From the NCBI GenBank assembly GCA_910890315.1, contig CAJVGD010000006.1, forward strand, positions 868,001 to 932,000: a stretch of 64,000 nt of DNA, written 5' to 3'. The notes beneath the pieces are model-generated. The model was not told the DNA's origin. It did not search any database and saw only the letters and a list, made by a program, of their open reading frames with translations. Position numbers and translations under genes: made by a program. Source of the stretch: Serendipita indica DSM 11827 (Eukaryota; Basidiomycota; Agaricomycetes; Sebacinales; Serendipitaceae). Positions 35,435 through 45,771 of this stretch are shown here, piece by piece. Position 1 is the first letter of the stretch, and each line of letters begins with the position of its first letter.

Positions 35435-37661
35435 ATGGAAGACCTCATATTCAGTGCTAGGAAGAAGCGAAAGGTCCCTGAAATTGACGACGACGAAACG
35501 ATCCTCACACCAAAGAAAGCACGATTAAGGCAGGTCCTTCTTGCTCTATATATCACTGAAAAACTCATCACAGGCATCGTTTAGCCATGCCACGCCGGCA
35601 AAGGCTACACATGCAACGCCAGGTGTTCCGCCTTCCTCTTCCAAGTCGAAAAATACAGATCTACCCGAAGAGCTTAAGCAAATAATTTCTATCCACACCG
35701 CACTCGAGCAAGCCATGTCGGCTGCGCTAGCGACTGCGCAAATTTCTCCTGACCCAGACACTGGACGTGTTCCATCGGTCATAAACCATCTTTCTTTTCA
35801 GGAACGTGGCCTCGGTGTGCGGATGAGTGTCGAAGATCTCCAGAAACTGTGCTGGCTTTGGGAATGGGACGGAGAGACAATCCCAAAAGGCATAGCATCG
35901 CATTCTGCAACTACATCTAGCTCTTCAAAGAAGAAAAAGCAATCAGAGAGTGCACTCGATGACGACTCGGACACCGAGGGAGAAGTCATGACAGAGGACC
36001 CTCAGAGTAACCCATTCCTCACCAAACCTCCTAAAGAAGACAGGGATAATAACCCATTCTTACCTTCATCTAATACTTCAAACGAGGTCTCGAAAGAATG
36101 GATGCGCGGAGGCTTTGGATTTTGCATAAATCCCACCACTCACGTAACTCGATTAGACAAGTCCAGTCCCACAAAGCGCGTGCCAGCATATGGCATTGGG
36201 ATCGAAGTGGAATGGTCACAAGAGGATGTGGCTGGTAGACGTGTGGGTGGTATGAGTGCCGTGGCAAGATGGACAGGCGCAGCCAACAGACGCAAGCATG
36301 AGCTTCGAGAAAGACTGGAGACATGGATGACGGTTGGGGCTTCCCATTGATGATTACACACTCTAAAACTCCGTACAGATAACTTCGAAGCTAAATGGGT
36401 CAAAATACGTCCCAGTGCCTTTGGCAGATCTCCCGCCTCTCGCAAAACCTCCGACGGTGTCTAAACTGGCACATCTTATTACTCCTCGGAAGCTGACCTT
36501 TCCGACTACGCTACCGACACCGTTAAAGGCACTAATGGCTACACCATCATCTTCCCGCAAAGAACCTATAGAAACGCCGTCAAAGGACTCTGGCGGCTTC
36601 ATGATTCCATTCCCAGTCGTGCCTGGAGAGAGACCAGTCACACCGCACGGACCTCGACCAGGAGAGCCCTCTTCGGGATCTAGTGGCATCGTCACACCCA
36701 GCAGTGGTCGAAGTCGAGGACTGCGTACGCCATCCTTTGGAAAGGCTGCAGCCAAGCTCGCTGCAGCCTATACGCCCACCTCTGACGGTCGCACAACTCC
36801 TACTTCGGATGGCCGCACTACTCCCACAACTGGTCATCGCGGAGAATTACCCGTGCCTGTGACGCCTACTACTACCAATTCGTCCGTTCCGAACACTGTG
36901 GAGACTCCTATGAGCGCGAGGCGTGCATCCTTGTACGAACGCATGAGAGCCAAGAGCGAGAGTGAGGGAAACTCGGTGAAGAAGACTGCCATCACTGCGT
37001 CTGTGCGGTCTGCGGAGAAGCAATCTCAGGAAAAGGTTGTAATGGTCGGACCTGAAGCACTCAGACGGCGTGCGATCCTCAGTCGCTTGCCCGGCATCGC
37101 AGATGCCGTTTGGATGTTGTTCTCTGCTACAGGGAGCAGTGGAGCCTTGTTGACATCGTCCTCGAGGAAGAGGCGGGCACTGGAAAGAGGTGAAGTCATT
37201 CGCGCCGTGGTCAAGTCGTCCAAGGGACCGCTCTCCGAAGGTGAGCATCTCGATAATTTCTGGGACGCCGATTGAATCGTATTCTCATAGCCGAGGCGAC
37301 TGAAAGTTTGACGATGCTTTGCGAGCTGTGTCCCTTCTTCTTACAGTCGAAAGTGATCGGCGGCGAAAATTGGTTGGAGATGCCGGCGTCTTCAGGTCCA
37401 TCAACAGTAACCTCTGGAAGCCCCTCCCCTAGGTCGCCATCGAAAACCACTACTGCTGCGCATGGACCGCCTGGTTCTCCCAATCGCCGGCCGACGAGCG
37501 CAGCACGCCTGCCGGGGTCTCCATCCAAACGCCAGGTGATCGAGGAAGAGCTACTGAACAGGAGCCCGAAACGCGTGAAGAAAGAGGAGGGCGGTATCCG
37601 CGATGTGCATGAGAGGATTCGGCGAGAACTCCAAGTGTATGAAGACGACCCGTTCATCTAG
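35435..37661 (+). CDS. CDT1: DNA replication licensing factor Cdt1 (intact copy)
   Basis: Four exons, about 680 residues. Exon 1 (35435-35529) codes MEDLIFSARKKRKVPEIDDD with a basic, nuclear-signal-like run. The middle winged-helix domain shows DLPEELKQIISIHTALEQAM, VINHLSFQERG, LQKLCWLWEWDGE, GGFGFCINPTTHVTRL and AYGIGIEVEWSQEDV. A long Ser/Thr/Pro linker with repeats of TPTSDGRT follows and has several Ser-Pro/Thr-Pro sites. The C-terminal winged helix reads RAILSRLPGIADAVWMLFS, VIRAVVKSSKGPLSE and CPFFLQSKVIGGENWLEMP. Cdt1 loads the MCM helicase at origins in G1. Intron 1 (35530-35584) needs a GC donor (TTAAG|GCAGGT). The family call rests on the paired winged helices and their motifs. 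Confidence 0.82.
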
Positions 37662-37915
37662 CCGCCAGATTACATTGTTGACGAGTGAAATAACGAGATG
37701 TTTTATCTGCATTACCTACAAGTACATCATTCGGCCGCCTCCAAGTGGCGCTTCGGGCGCAAGACTAGACTTTGGCTTTCAACTCTTGGATCTGGACGCG
37801 GTTGGTCAGGGAATTTGCAGCGGAACTGTGAGCACTTCTTGCTGTCTGCAAGAGTTTCCTTTGGGTCTGCGGAGTCCTTCGGTGCGGCAAGATTTAGACG
37901 GCAAGCACCGATTAG

Positions 37916-38131
37916 CAACAACTTGGACCCTGCAATTCCTGCGGGCTCGTCGACCCTAACCCTCGAATTGCTGAGTGTGACGTATTGTACTGGTATATCG
38001 CTGTACAAGAGGTAAACACGCGAAAGGAGTGCACAGACGACCTCGCATTGGCCACGCTCGGAACGACGGCGTCCAACGTGATCGACAACGACATCATTGA
38101 TAATCAGACGCGTTCCAAAGTGGATTTGTAG
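37916..38131 (+). CDS. Possible exon of an unrecognised gene
   Basis: In the 690 bases between CDT1 and the cyclin gene there is an open stretch of 72 codons directly after an acceptor-like CGATTAG. It reads CNSCGLVDPNPRIAEC and later ECTDDLALATLGTTASNV, ending with SKVDL and a stop at 38129-38131. It looks protein-like but has no known domain and no ATG, so an upstream exon would be needed; I could not find one with confidence. The minus strand is also open for long stretches (37727-38097), so the real gene, if any, could be on either strand. Confidence 0.25.
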   Translation, partial: QQLGPCNSCGLVDPNPRIAECDVLYWYIAVQEVNTRKECTDDLALATLGTTASNVIDNDIIDNQTRSKVDL

Positions 38132-38351
38132 GTGAGACGACTCACATTAATCTCGCCTCGAGCGTCCTGGGACAATGTTAACTCCTCTCGGGATTCTCCA
38201 GGCGACTTACTGGCCAAAGCCTCTGCAACCCCAAAGCATGCTAGCAATTGCTCTTCCCGCGGACGATAACTGGAAGTCTCAAACGCCCGTAAGGCCCAGA
38301 CAGTCGCATCCCAGCTCCTCCGTCCCAGCTCCAACGTCTTCGACCTCGTCA

Positions 38352-40620
38352 ATGGCGGCCAAGGACATTTACTCGCACTCCCAACCAACATCAGCACCCA
38401 TGGCGCCTGGAATGAGCAGCAATGGGACGGTCATCGGTCCCGGGACGAGCCATGGAGTTGATACAGTGCCATCGGGCAAACCGCTGGCCCGCTCAAAGTC
38501 GCGCGGAGGCTCTGTGGGTGGATTTGTACACGGAATCGTCAATGGAATGCAAGCTAGTTTGCGTAATGTCGGCCACAAGTCGTCCCAGACAGGTACGCGG
38601 TGTGGACTCTTGCTTCGCTCCCTGTGGCTAACGAAAAATGCACGTTTGTACGATTCAAATCATATCTCGGCTGGCGGTCAACAAAATTGCATGGGGTCTC
38701 GCGTACTGGGACAGCCACGAACAACGGGTATCATTCTGACCATCCCCCAACACGGTCTGCGAGCTTCAGGTCGAAATCGACCATCTCACCCACCTCTGCC
38801 GAGGGTCCGGACGGTCCTACGTCACAAAAGATGGGCGATCAACCCTCACCAGTCAAGCCCTTTCATAGAGCCTTAGCCCGAAGTCAATCCAAGTCGAGAG
38901 CGTACGAGTCGGATGGGGACAATCATACCATCGCCTCACTTCGCCACGCGCGTCCGGGGTATCCTCCAATATCCACCACGTTTCCTTCCCCATCTTCGGA
39001 GCGCGTCGCCAAAGCAAACGGCCATACACACATCCCTCTCTCGCCCCTGTCTCGAGAGAGTAGCATCACTCAGCCACTATCTGCCATTGCAACCGCGTTG
39101 CAATCTAATCCCCCCAAAAACACGAGCCCTTCTTCTTCGCCACCCCCTTCCTATACCATCAAGGGTCCGGTATCGCGAAACGCGGCACGTGCCATCCTGG
39201 AGTTGGACGCGATACCTCCTCAAGACCTTTTGAAAGCTCTTGCTCTTCTACTCGAACAGATCGCTGCCGAGAACGATGCCCTTGCGGCCGAGAGGGCTGC
39301 AAGAGGGGAGGAACCCTGGGAGGACCACCTCGCTGGCGTGAATTTGCAAGAGTCCCAGGGGAACGACCTCCCTCTTTCTCCAGAGAGCCCTCACCGAACA
39401 TCCTCGACCACATCTCGATCGAGAAGCCAGCGACGGGCCGCTCCGTCGATCACTCCAATCTGGGATCATTTGACCACCGCATCCCGAGTTGCACTCTCGT
39501 CTCATTCATCCAAACTTTCCTTTCACGCCCGTCATATACCGCAAATCTCCCTAGAAGCCTACCTTATGCGCATCCTAAAATATTGCCCGACCGCAAATGC
39601 TACCTTTGTAGCCGTTCTCGTGTATTTTGATCGCATGTGCCGTATGGCAGACAATGTCGAAAACGAGCGGCATGCCGCTTCTGCCACCGAGGCCAGGGAG
39701 AACGAGATGGATTCGTCTCCTCAGAAGAAGCCCGCGTTTGCCATCGACAGCTACAATGTTCACCGGCTTGTAATTGCTGGCGTCACAGTCGCTAGCAAGT
39801 TCTTTTCAGACGTGTTCTATACCAACTCTCGCTACGCCAAGGTTAGCCTCTTGACCCCTAATCCTTATGAATAGACTTTCTGACGAGAGTATCACAGGTT
39901 GGAGGTCTGCCTCAAGCCGAACTGAATCAATTGGAACTTCAGTTCTTGCTCTTGAATGATTTCGAGCTCGTCGTTCCTCCAGAGGAGCTGGCTCGTTTTG
40001 CAGCTCTGCTCATTTCATACGCGCAAGGGCGCGGAATCACACTACGACCAGAAGGCCTCGGCAAGGGAAGGCTGGGTCTAGAAGCAAAGATTGTGCTGGG
40101 CCTCGAACCTGAGCCACTGCCAGAGCCTATGGGTCCTTACATGCGGCAGAGTCCCATCTCTCCAAGCTATTTTGGTGTCAGTTCTGGGATGATGGACAAT
40201 CAGTCGAGAGGGCTCGACGCCTATAGAGCCAGACGCACGTCGTCCGAAGTAGGATCCAATACGTATGGGGCCGATTCAAACCCCAGATCGACCTACAGTT
40301 ATTTTCAGGCCAACAACTCTATGAGTGATGGCATGGATATCTCCCACGACTCTGAAACCGAAGTCTCCACCGATGAGGACTCGACGATCAAAGCCCGAAG
40401 TGGGAGCGAGAGCGAGGCGAGCGAATGGGGAGTCGGCAGCACGGGAGACGAAGGGGAAGGCGATGGGGACGGCGCAGAGACGGAGACAGAAGGGGAAGAA
40501 GATGCAGATGACGACTTTTACGATAGACGAAACTCGAGGCGACTTTCCTCGAGCAGCACTGGTTCGCAAGGTCGAACGGGACGGGCCCGCGGGACACCAC
40601 CTGCACTGGAGAGACGATAA
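38352..40620 (+). CDS. PHO80/Pcl-type cyclin
   Basis: Three exons; introns near 38,589-38,717 (donor ACAG|GTACGC) and 39,841-39,898. The first 320 residues are Ser/Pro-rich and disordered. The cyclin box of the PHO80 type then shows IPQISLEAYLMRILKYCPT, VLVYFDRMCRM, an acidic insert of about 40 residues, NVHRLVIAGVTVASKFFSD, YAKVGGLPQAELNQLELQF and LLNDFELVVPPEELARFA. The C-terminus is acidic (EGDGDGAETETEGEED). Such cyclins pair with Pho85-like kinases and link nutrient state, mostly phosphate, to growth or polarity. ATG 38352 is chosen because the protein begins MAAKDIYSHSQ; an in-frame ATG at 38175 would add 59 residues. Confidence 0.85.
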
Positions 40621-40871
40621 ACATGACCGCGACGAGATCAAGCTTTCAATGTTCCGTTCAAGGTTTTGGCATCGACCGAACAATTTGCACTTGGCATAGC
40701 TGCCGCCTTTTATTCACCTTGACTCTAACCCGTGTTCTGGAAGGGACGCCCGTGTATTATATTATTTTTGTGCTCGATGGCCCGCAGCTATTTTGACTTC
40801 CTATGACCTTCTATCAGTCCGCTGTTGCGAATGTAAGCTAGGCCAATTCAAGGTTGTATTGAACAAGTAAC

Positions 40872-42013
40872 TCACGCGTCGTTAAACAATGAACACTCGA
40901 CGCTGAAGCGATCATCGTGTGAGAAAAGCTCCTCCCACTCTACAATATTGGATGGACGAGGCTCATAGCGTAGTTTGAATTCGGTGAGAGATGGATGCCT
41001 TAGGACCGCACGTGGATGATAGTATAGGTTGCGAACAATAATATGCAGTGTTTCTAAATGCACCAGCTCTGGTAAAACAATGGATGAAGGAAGATGGGCC
41101 CCGATAAGAGTGAGCCCAAGGTATCGTAACTGAATATGCGTTTGGCCAATAAATCTGTGCATATATTCGAGTGATTCCTGGCTCAGATTGGCACAGGACA
41201 GCGTAAGGTGTGTTAACGCGGGTGTGGATATCCCTTGGAGTATCCACAATGGGCTGTGAACATGCAGCTTTATGCTCCATGTATAATCCAGGCGGATTTC
41301 TTGCAGATGGGCCCCTGTAAGTATCGACGTGTACCCGTCCTCGATGCTGAAGTCCTTGAGCACCAATCGCTGCAGGTGGCGGCATGAGAGTAGCATTCCC
41401 CTCAACCCATGGGTCGAAGCTACACACGATGAAGCCTCTAGTTCCTCTAGAGCCGGGAGATCACTAGCAGGTTTATCGAACCTACAGTGGTTGAGCTTGA
41501 GCGTGCGGAGTTGGGGTGCTTGCATAGTATTACGCAAGAAGACCGGAAATTCAATCAGTTCCAGATGTGCTTCGAACACGCTCGCATCGTCGTGCACGAT
41601 AAACAGTGATCGCAACGACGGAGCTGGCCAAAGGTGATCAAGGTTCCACAGATTCCATGCACTAGGATGATGAATATGGAGCTCCCGAATGTGTTCGTGG
41701 CGTTTATGGAGGGGTGATCCAGGTAGTAAGAATGGGACAGCCGTATGATCGGTCAAACGAAGATCCAAGGTGATGAAGAGTGGGGAAATCCCGAGCGTTC
41801 TATCCAACGAGATATCACTTCAATACATGGATCTGAGGGATCTAAAGAGCATTCAATGCTCAGAGCACTAAATGCAGATGGAGTATTCAGGACAATCTCA
41901 CTCCACGTCTTGCTAGTGAGCAAGAGTCTGATAGGAGGTGCAAAGTCTTCATGAGCGACAAATGTCGCTATCTCTGAGAGGATCTCTGGTGGCAGTGAAA
42001 AGATAGAGGCCAT
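40872..42013 (-). CDS. F-box-like/LRR protein with an apparent frameshift
   Basis: Starts MASIFSLPPEILSEIATFVA at 42013, an F-box-like motif, then LLLTSKTWSEIVLNTPSAF. A typical Agaricomycete F-box layout follows with leucine-rich repeats: LRTLKLNHCRF, LEELEASSCV, LQRLVLKDFSI, LTHLTLSCANLS, LRYLGLTLIG and LVHLETLHIIV. The two parts are in different frames. The switch lies near 41,797, where RWIERSG must join ISPLFITLDLRL; one missing base in a GGG-like stretch would explain it. No intron can bridge the break. These proteins are substrate receptors of SCF ubiquitin ligases or their orphan relatives, and the family evolves quickly, so a recent pseudogene is as likely as a sequence error. Confidence 0.65.
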
Positions 42014-42144
42014 CGTAATCGGGTTCAAGTTGTGAACTGATCCGACCAGACCTCGAGTAGGCATTAATGAGAAATAGCCGGGCCAACTGTCCAAGCAATG
42101 GCACACTGAATCACTGTCTCGTATTTGTCTATGAGATACTCGAG

Positions 42145-43861
42145 TTACATCATACCAAGGATGGTGGCATATCCTTGCTGGAAGCCATGTTCTATTACAA
42201 ACTCAGTGTCTCTTCATTTCATAAAGTTCATCGACTCACCATACTCCCAGACAAGATCGCTTGATCCCTTGGCAGAGACGTGTTCTGCGACACGCCTCTT
42301 GAGCCATTCACCCATATACCCAATTTCAGAGAGGGATGTTTCTCCAGAAAATGTGAAGAAGAGTTTCCCATCGTTCCAGCCTTGGAGGAAGCCCATCTCG
42401 AACCTCCAATGCTCATTGTTCTGCATCTTATCTTTCCAATAGTTGACATGACGATCTGAAGGAATGTGAGGCCCTCGTTGTACCAACGATCGTCGCACTT
42501 ACTATATGCATCCGTCTTGACCTGGTCTCTCTTCGAATCATTTGGCATGCCTTCTCTGGCCCTCCTCTTGCCGACGTATGCGGGCATAATCTCTGCACGC
42601 GTGGCATTCTTCAGAGACCATCCGGCGTCCCAGCCTTCCTCCTTCTTGAGCGTCCAAAAGAACCACCCGCCACAGGACTCTTCAAAGACGGCGAGCTCGG
42701 CTTGTGCAAAGACGCGACGCTGACGGTCATGTTCTCCCGCATCGGTATGAGGAGGTTGTCCGCCGAGGGCGGCTGAAAACTCTCCAACTATAAAATTGCC
42801 ACGAGCCTGCTTGCTCCACTGTTTGAACTGCCTCGCCGTCCCATCTCGAATCTCCGCGGCATGCTGGTCGCCCCACTTGCGGCGATCCTCTTCCGTAAAG
42901 CACCGGTAGAGATGCTGGTCGACGACGACAAAGTCTTGTCGTGCGCTCGCCCATGGGATGTACTTTTCCGAGTGCCAGGCATCGGCAATGTAGATGGGCA
43001 GGTCGGCGCTGACGGAGCGAAGGCTGTCAATGGTCGAAGCGTACCAGTTTGGGAGAAAGTCGCGGTCGTTGGGCTCGTTGAGGAGTTCGATGCCGACGAC
43101 GTTTTCATACTTGGCGGCTTCTGCGATGAGAACACGTAGTGCGCGTACGGTGGCGTTGGCATTGTCGCCGTCCCAGATTTTCACTTGGGCATTCCCCACT
43201 CCCGAATGAGCGTCTGGATTTTGAGCACCAGGTGCTGCATGAAGGTCTGAAAGGTTCTCTTGGTATCTGGACCATGGCGAGTAAACGTAAACCTACCGAG
43301 GAGGACGCCAATGTGGTACTTGGCAGCCGTTTGAATGGCACGATCGATAAAGGCCCAAGCACCTTCAAATACATTTTGATAGGGGGCAAAGTCGGTGTTT
43401 TGGATCACGCTCGCGTCGACTCCGCACAAGTGGTAATACCCAACCTGCGCCACACGGGTCAAAGCGATGGCCCTTGGAGAGGACAAGACGTACGGGAATG
43501 CGCACAGAGTTGTAACCGTGGTCGATAATCCATCTCCAGTCTTCGTCGTTGATCCAGCTGCCCCAATGCTCCTCTAGATTCTTACGCGCATCTTGACCCT
43601 GCGCAATATGCAGGTCGCTTTGGCCGGGAGCAGCAGCATTACGAAATGGACTGGGCGTAATCCAGCGCTCAAGAACAAACCTTGAGAAACCCGTTGGTCA
43701 AGATTCTATCGGTCGTTTCACATTACGCACCAGGAACCTGAAGGCGGTTGTAGCTCTGATGGTTATTTACCCTGAAGGCACTTACCGAGATTTACTCCTC
43801 GCTGCTTGCGATATCGATAGACGTCTTTGGGCGTTCTGAGTGCTGCAAAGGGCGAGGACAT
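42145..43861 (-). CDS. GH5 exo-beta-1,3-glucanase-like enzyme, no signal peptide
   Basis: Starts MSSPFAALRTPKDVYRY at 43861. After splicing it reads GVNLGSWFVLERWITPSPF, GHNSVRIP-like HGYNSVRIP, GYYHLCGVD, DLHAAPGAQN, IELLNEPNDRDFLP with the acid Glu, QHLYRCFT, IVGEFSAALGG with the nucleophile Glu, and GGWFFWTLKKE. This order is that of GH5 subfamily 9 glucanases of fungi. The N-terminus has no hydrophobic signal, so a cytosolic or unconventionally secreted enzyme is inferred; related basidiomycete proteins share this. A C-terminal extension of about 100 residues (SHVNYW-type through YATILGMM) follows the barrel. Two short introns split the first 30 codons. Its 5' end is 184 bp from gluconokinase, which runs the other way. 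Confidence 0.86.
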
Positions 43862-44045
43862 GGTTGTGGTTGGAGGTTGAGTGGCATTGACGCAAGAGGT
43901 TCCCTAAAGCAATCGTGTACTGAGAAATTTATTCGAGATATGTTTGTACAGTATAATTATGCAAGTCATGATCGTTTACCCAGTTATTGAGACTCGACGG
44001 GTTCGACGGACCGAGTTTTCCCCCCAAGCCTTGCTCTCCTCCGCC

Positions 44046-44704
44046 ATGACTCTCCCAAACCCTATCTTCATCGTAGCGATGGTACAGAATCTACAGGATT
44101 TATGAAGAATATATCAGCTCATGGATATTCCTAGGGAGTCAGTGGTGCAGGCAAGAGTACACTAGGAGCCGCATTGGCCAAAGCGATCCAAGTCCCGTAT
44201 GTAGATGGAGATGACCTTCATCCACCAGAAAATGTCGCGAAAATGGCGAATGGAATTCCTCTAGACGACCAGGATCGCGCGCCGTGGCTGAGGAAGATCC
44301 GGCAAGAGGGCGTCGAAGCGTGCAAGCAGCACGAAGATGCAGTAGAAGGAGATGCTGGGAAGCAACGAGGATTGGTGATTGGATGTTCAGCACTCAAGCG
44401 GTCGTATCGCGACGTCCTTCGAGGACAAGAAGACGAGGACAACACCATTCAAGATGATGTTCATCCAAAACACGATCCTTTCCAGTTTCCGACACGCTTT
44501 GTGTTCATTTCTGGAACGAGGGACGAGCTGTTCAAGCGAATGGAGGCACGAAAGGGCCACTATATGAAAGCTGCAATGCTGGAAAGTCAGCTAGCAACAT
44601 TGGAGACACCAGATCCCAGCACAGAAGAGGGGATTGTCGTCGTAGATTTGCTGGACACGACCGAAACTCAAGTGGAGCGGGCACTAGAGGGTCTAAAGAT
44701 GTAA
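44046..44704 (+). CDS. Gluconokinase
   Basis: Two exons (44046-44081 and 44135-44704) join IFIVAMGVSGAGKSTLGAA, so the P-loop sits right at the splice point. YVDGDDLHPPENVAKMANG, PLDDQDRAPWLRKI, VIGCSALKRSYRDVLRG and FVFISGTRDELFKRMEARKGHYM follow, the full gluconate kinase (GntK) series, with 201 residues in total. The enzyme phosphorylates D-gluconate with ATP to 6-phosphogluconate, which enters the pentose phosphate pathway. A short insert of Glu/Asp-rich residues (RGQEDEDNTIQDD) is not in bacterial GntK but is frequent in fungi. Confidence 0.94.
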
Positions 44705-44943
44705 TAAACGTCATTGAGATTAGCTTATTTACGAGTTTGCTGCAGGGGAATGGCCGAGTTCATGGCGGCGAGTCTGGACCGACCATCCTGAGTCTTCCCC
44801 ATCAAATCTTGGACTTGACAATATCTGATTCCATTTTCCTAGAAATTTTGTAGATATTCTCGCATGCACGCAACAGTGCCGATGGTCAACGTCGAGTATT
44901 ACGGCCGATCAGCTACCTTGACCCCCACTTACACCCGCTCAAA

Positions 44944-45629
44944 ATGCTACGCTCGCTCATCCGCACAACTCCAAGACTCTCCGTAACGCGCATTACACCC
45001 TCTGCAACTCTTGCGAGGGGATATCACGAAAAGGTCATCTCCCACTATGAAAATCCGCGCAACGTGCGTCACATCTCCCATTTTGCCTGCCTTTCCCAAT
45101 GCTAACACACTCTCCAATAGGTCGGATCTCTCCCAAAGGCAGATAGTGACGTTGGAACCGGTCTCGTTGGCGCTCCAGCGTACGTTTTTTCTCTCCTCAA
45201 AATGTTGTTGGATTCAATGTCCGCGCAGATGTGGAGACGTCATGAAACTCCAGATCAGAGTAGATGAAAACGGAATCATCAAAGAGGCAAAGTTTAAGAC
45301 GTTTGGCTGTGGATCCGCAATCGCCTCGTCGTCGTACATGACCGAACTCGTCACCGGCATGTCCCTCGAGGACGCAGGCAAGATTAAGAATACCGAAATC
45401 GCAAAGGAGTTGTGTTTACCTCCCGTCAAACTTCACTGTTCGAGTGCGTTTGCCTGCATCTTGGCTTATCAGATAATTCGGTGCTGACAAATTCTGCCAA
45501 TTGACAGTGCTCGCTGAAGACGCGATTCGATCCGCTATCAAAGACTACCGCACCAAGCGCAGTCGTCTTAGCTCTGCCGCCTCTGTCGACGCTGCGCAGC
45601 CCACGGCGAGTGCCTCGCCCGCTGCCTGA
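44944..45629 (+). CDS. ISU1: Iron-sulfur cluster assembly scaffold Isu1
   Basis: Four exons. The N-terminus [20 protein letters not shown] is a mitochondrial targeting peptide with Arg and Ser. The mature part begins [20 protein letters not shown]. The three cluster ligands are the Cys of APACGD, FGCGSA and LHCSMLAED; each splice junction falls close to these (GC|ATG TGT-type join in APACGD; CACTGTTCGA|TG before Met). The LPPVKLHCS motif, recognised by Hsp70 chaperones, is present. The protein holds nascent [2Fe-2S] clusters in the matrix, with Nfs1 and frataxin. The C-terminus ends in an Ala/Ser-rich tail ([18 protein letters not shown]) not needed for function in other species. Confidence 0.95.
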
Positions 45630-45771
45630 GCTCGGTAAAATGTGGAAAAGCTGGTCAAGTATCTGGTTTTGATCTTATGCGTATGCATGTTTCGTAGTAA
45701 ACAGTAGGTTTTATCGTCACCCTCTGTACAATACAGCCCTCTTGCTCTCCGTTTGGCGCAAATGTCCAGAA

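Noticed and set aside
37727-38097. Minus-strand ORFs opposite the unassigned sequence
   Set aside because: No start, splice pair or domain chosen over the plus-strand reading; left open in the findings.
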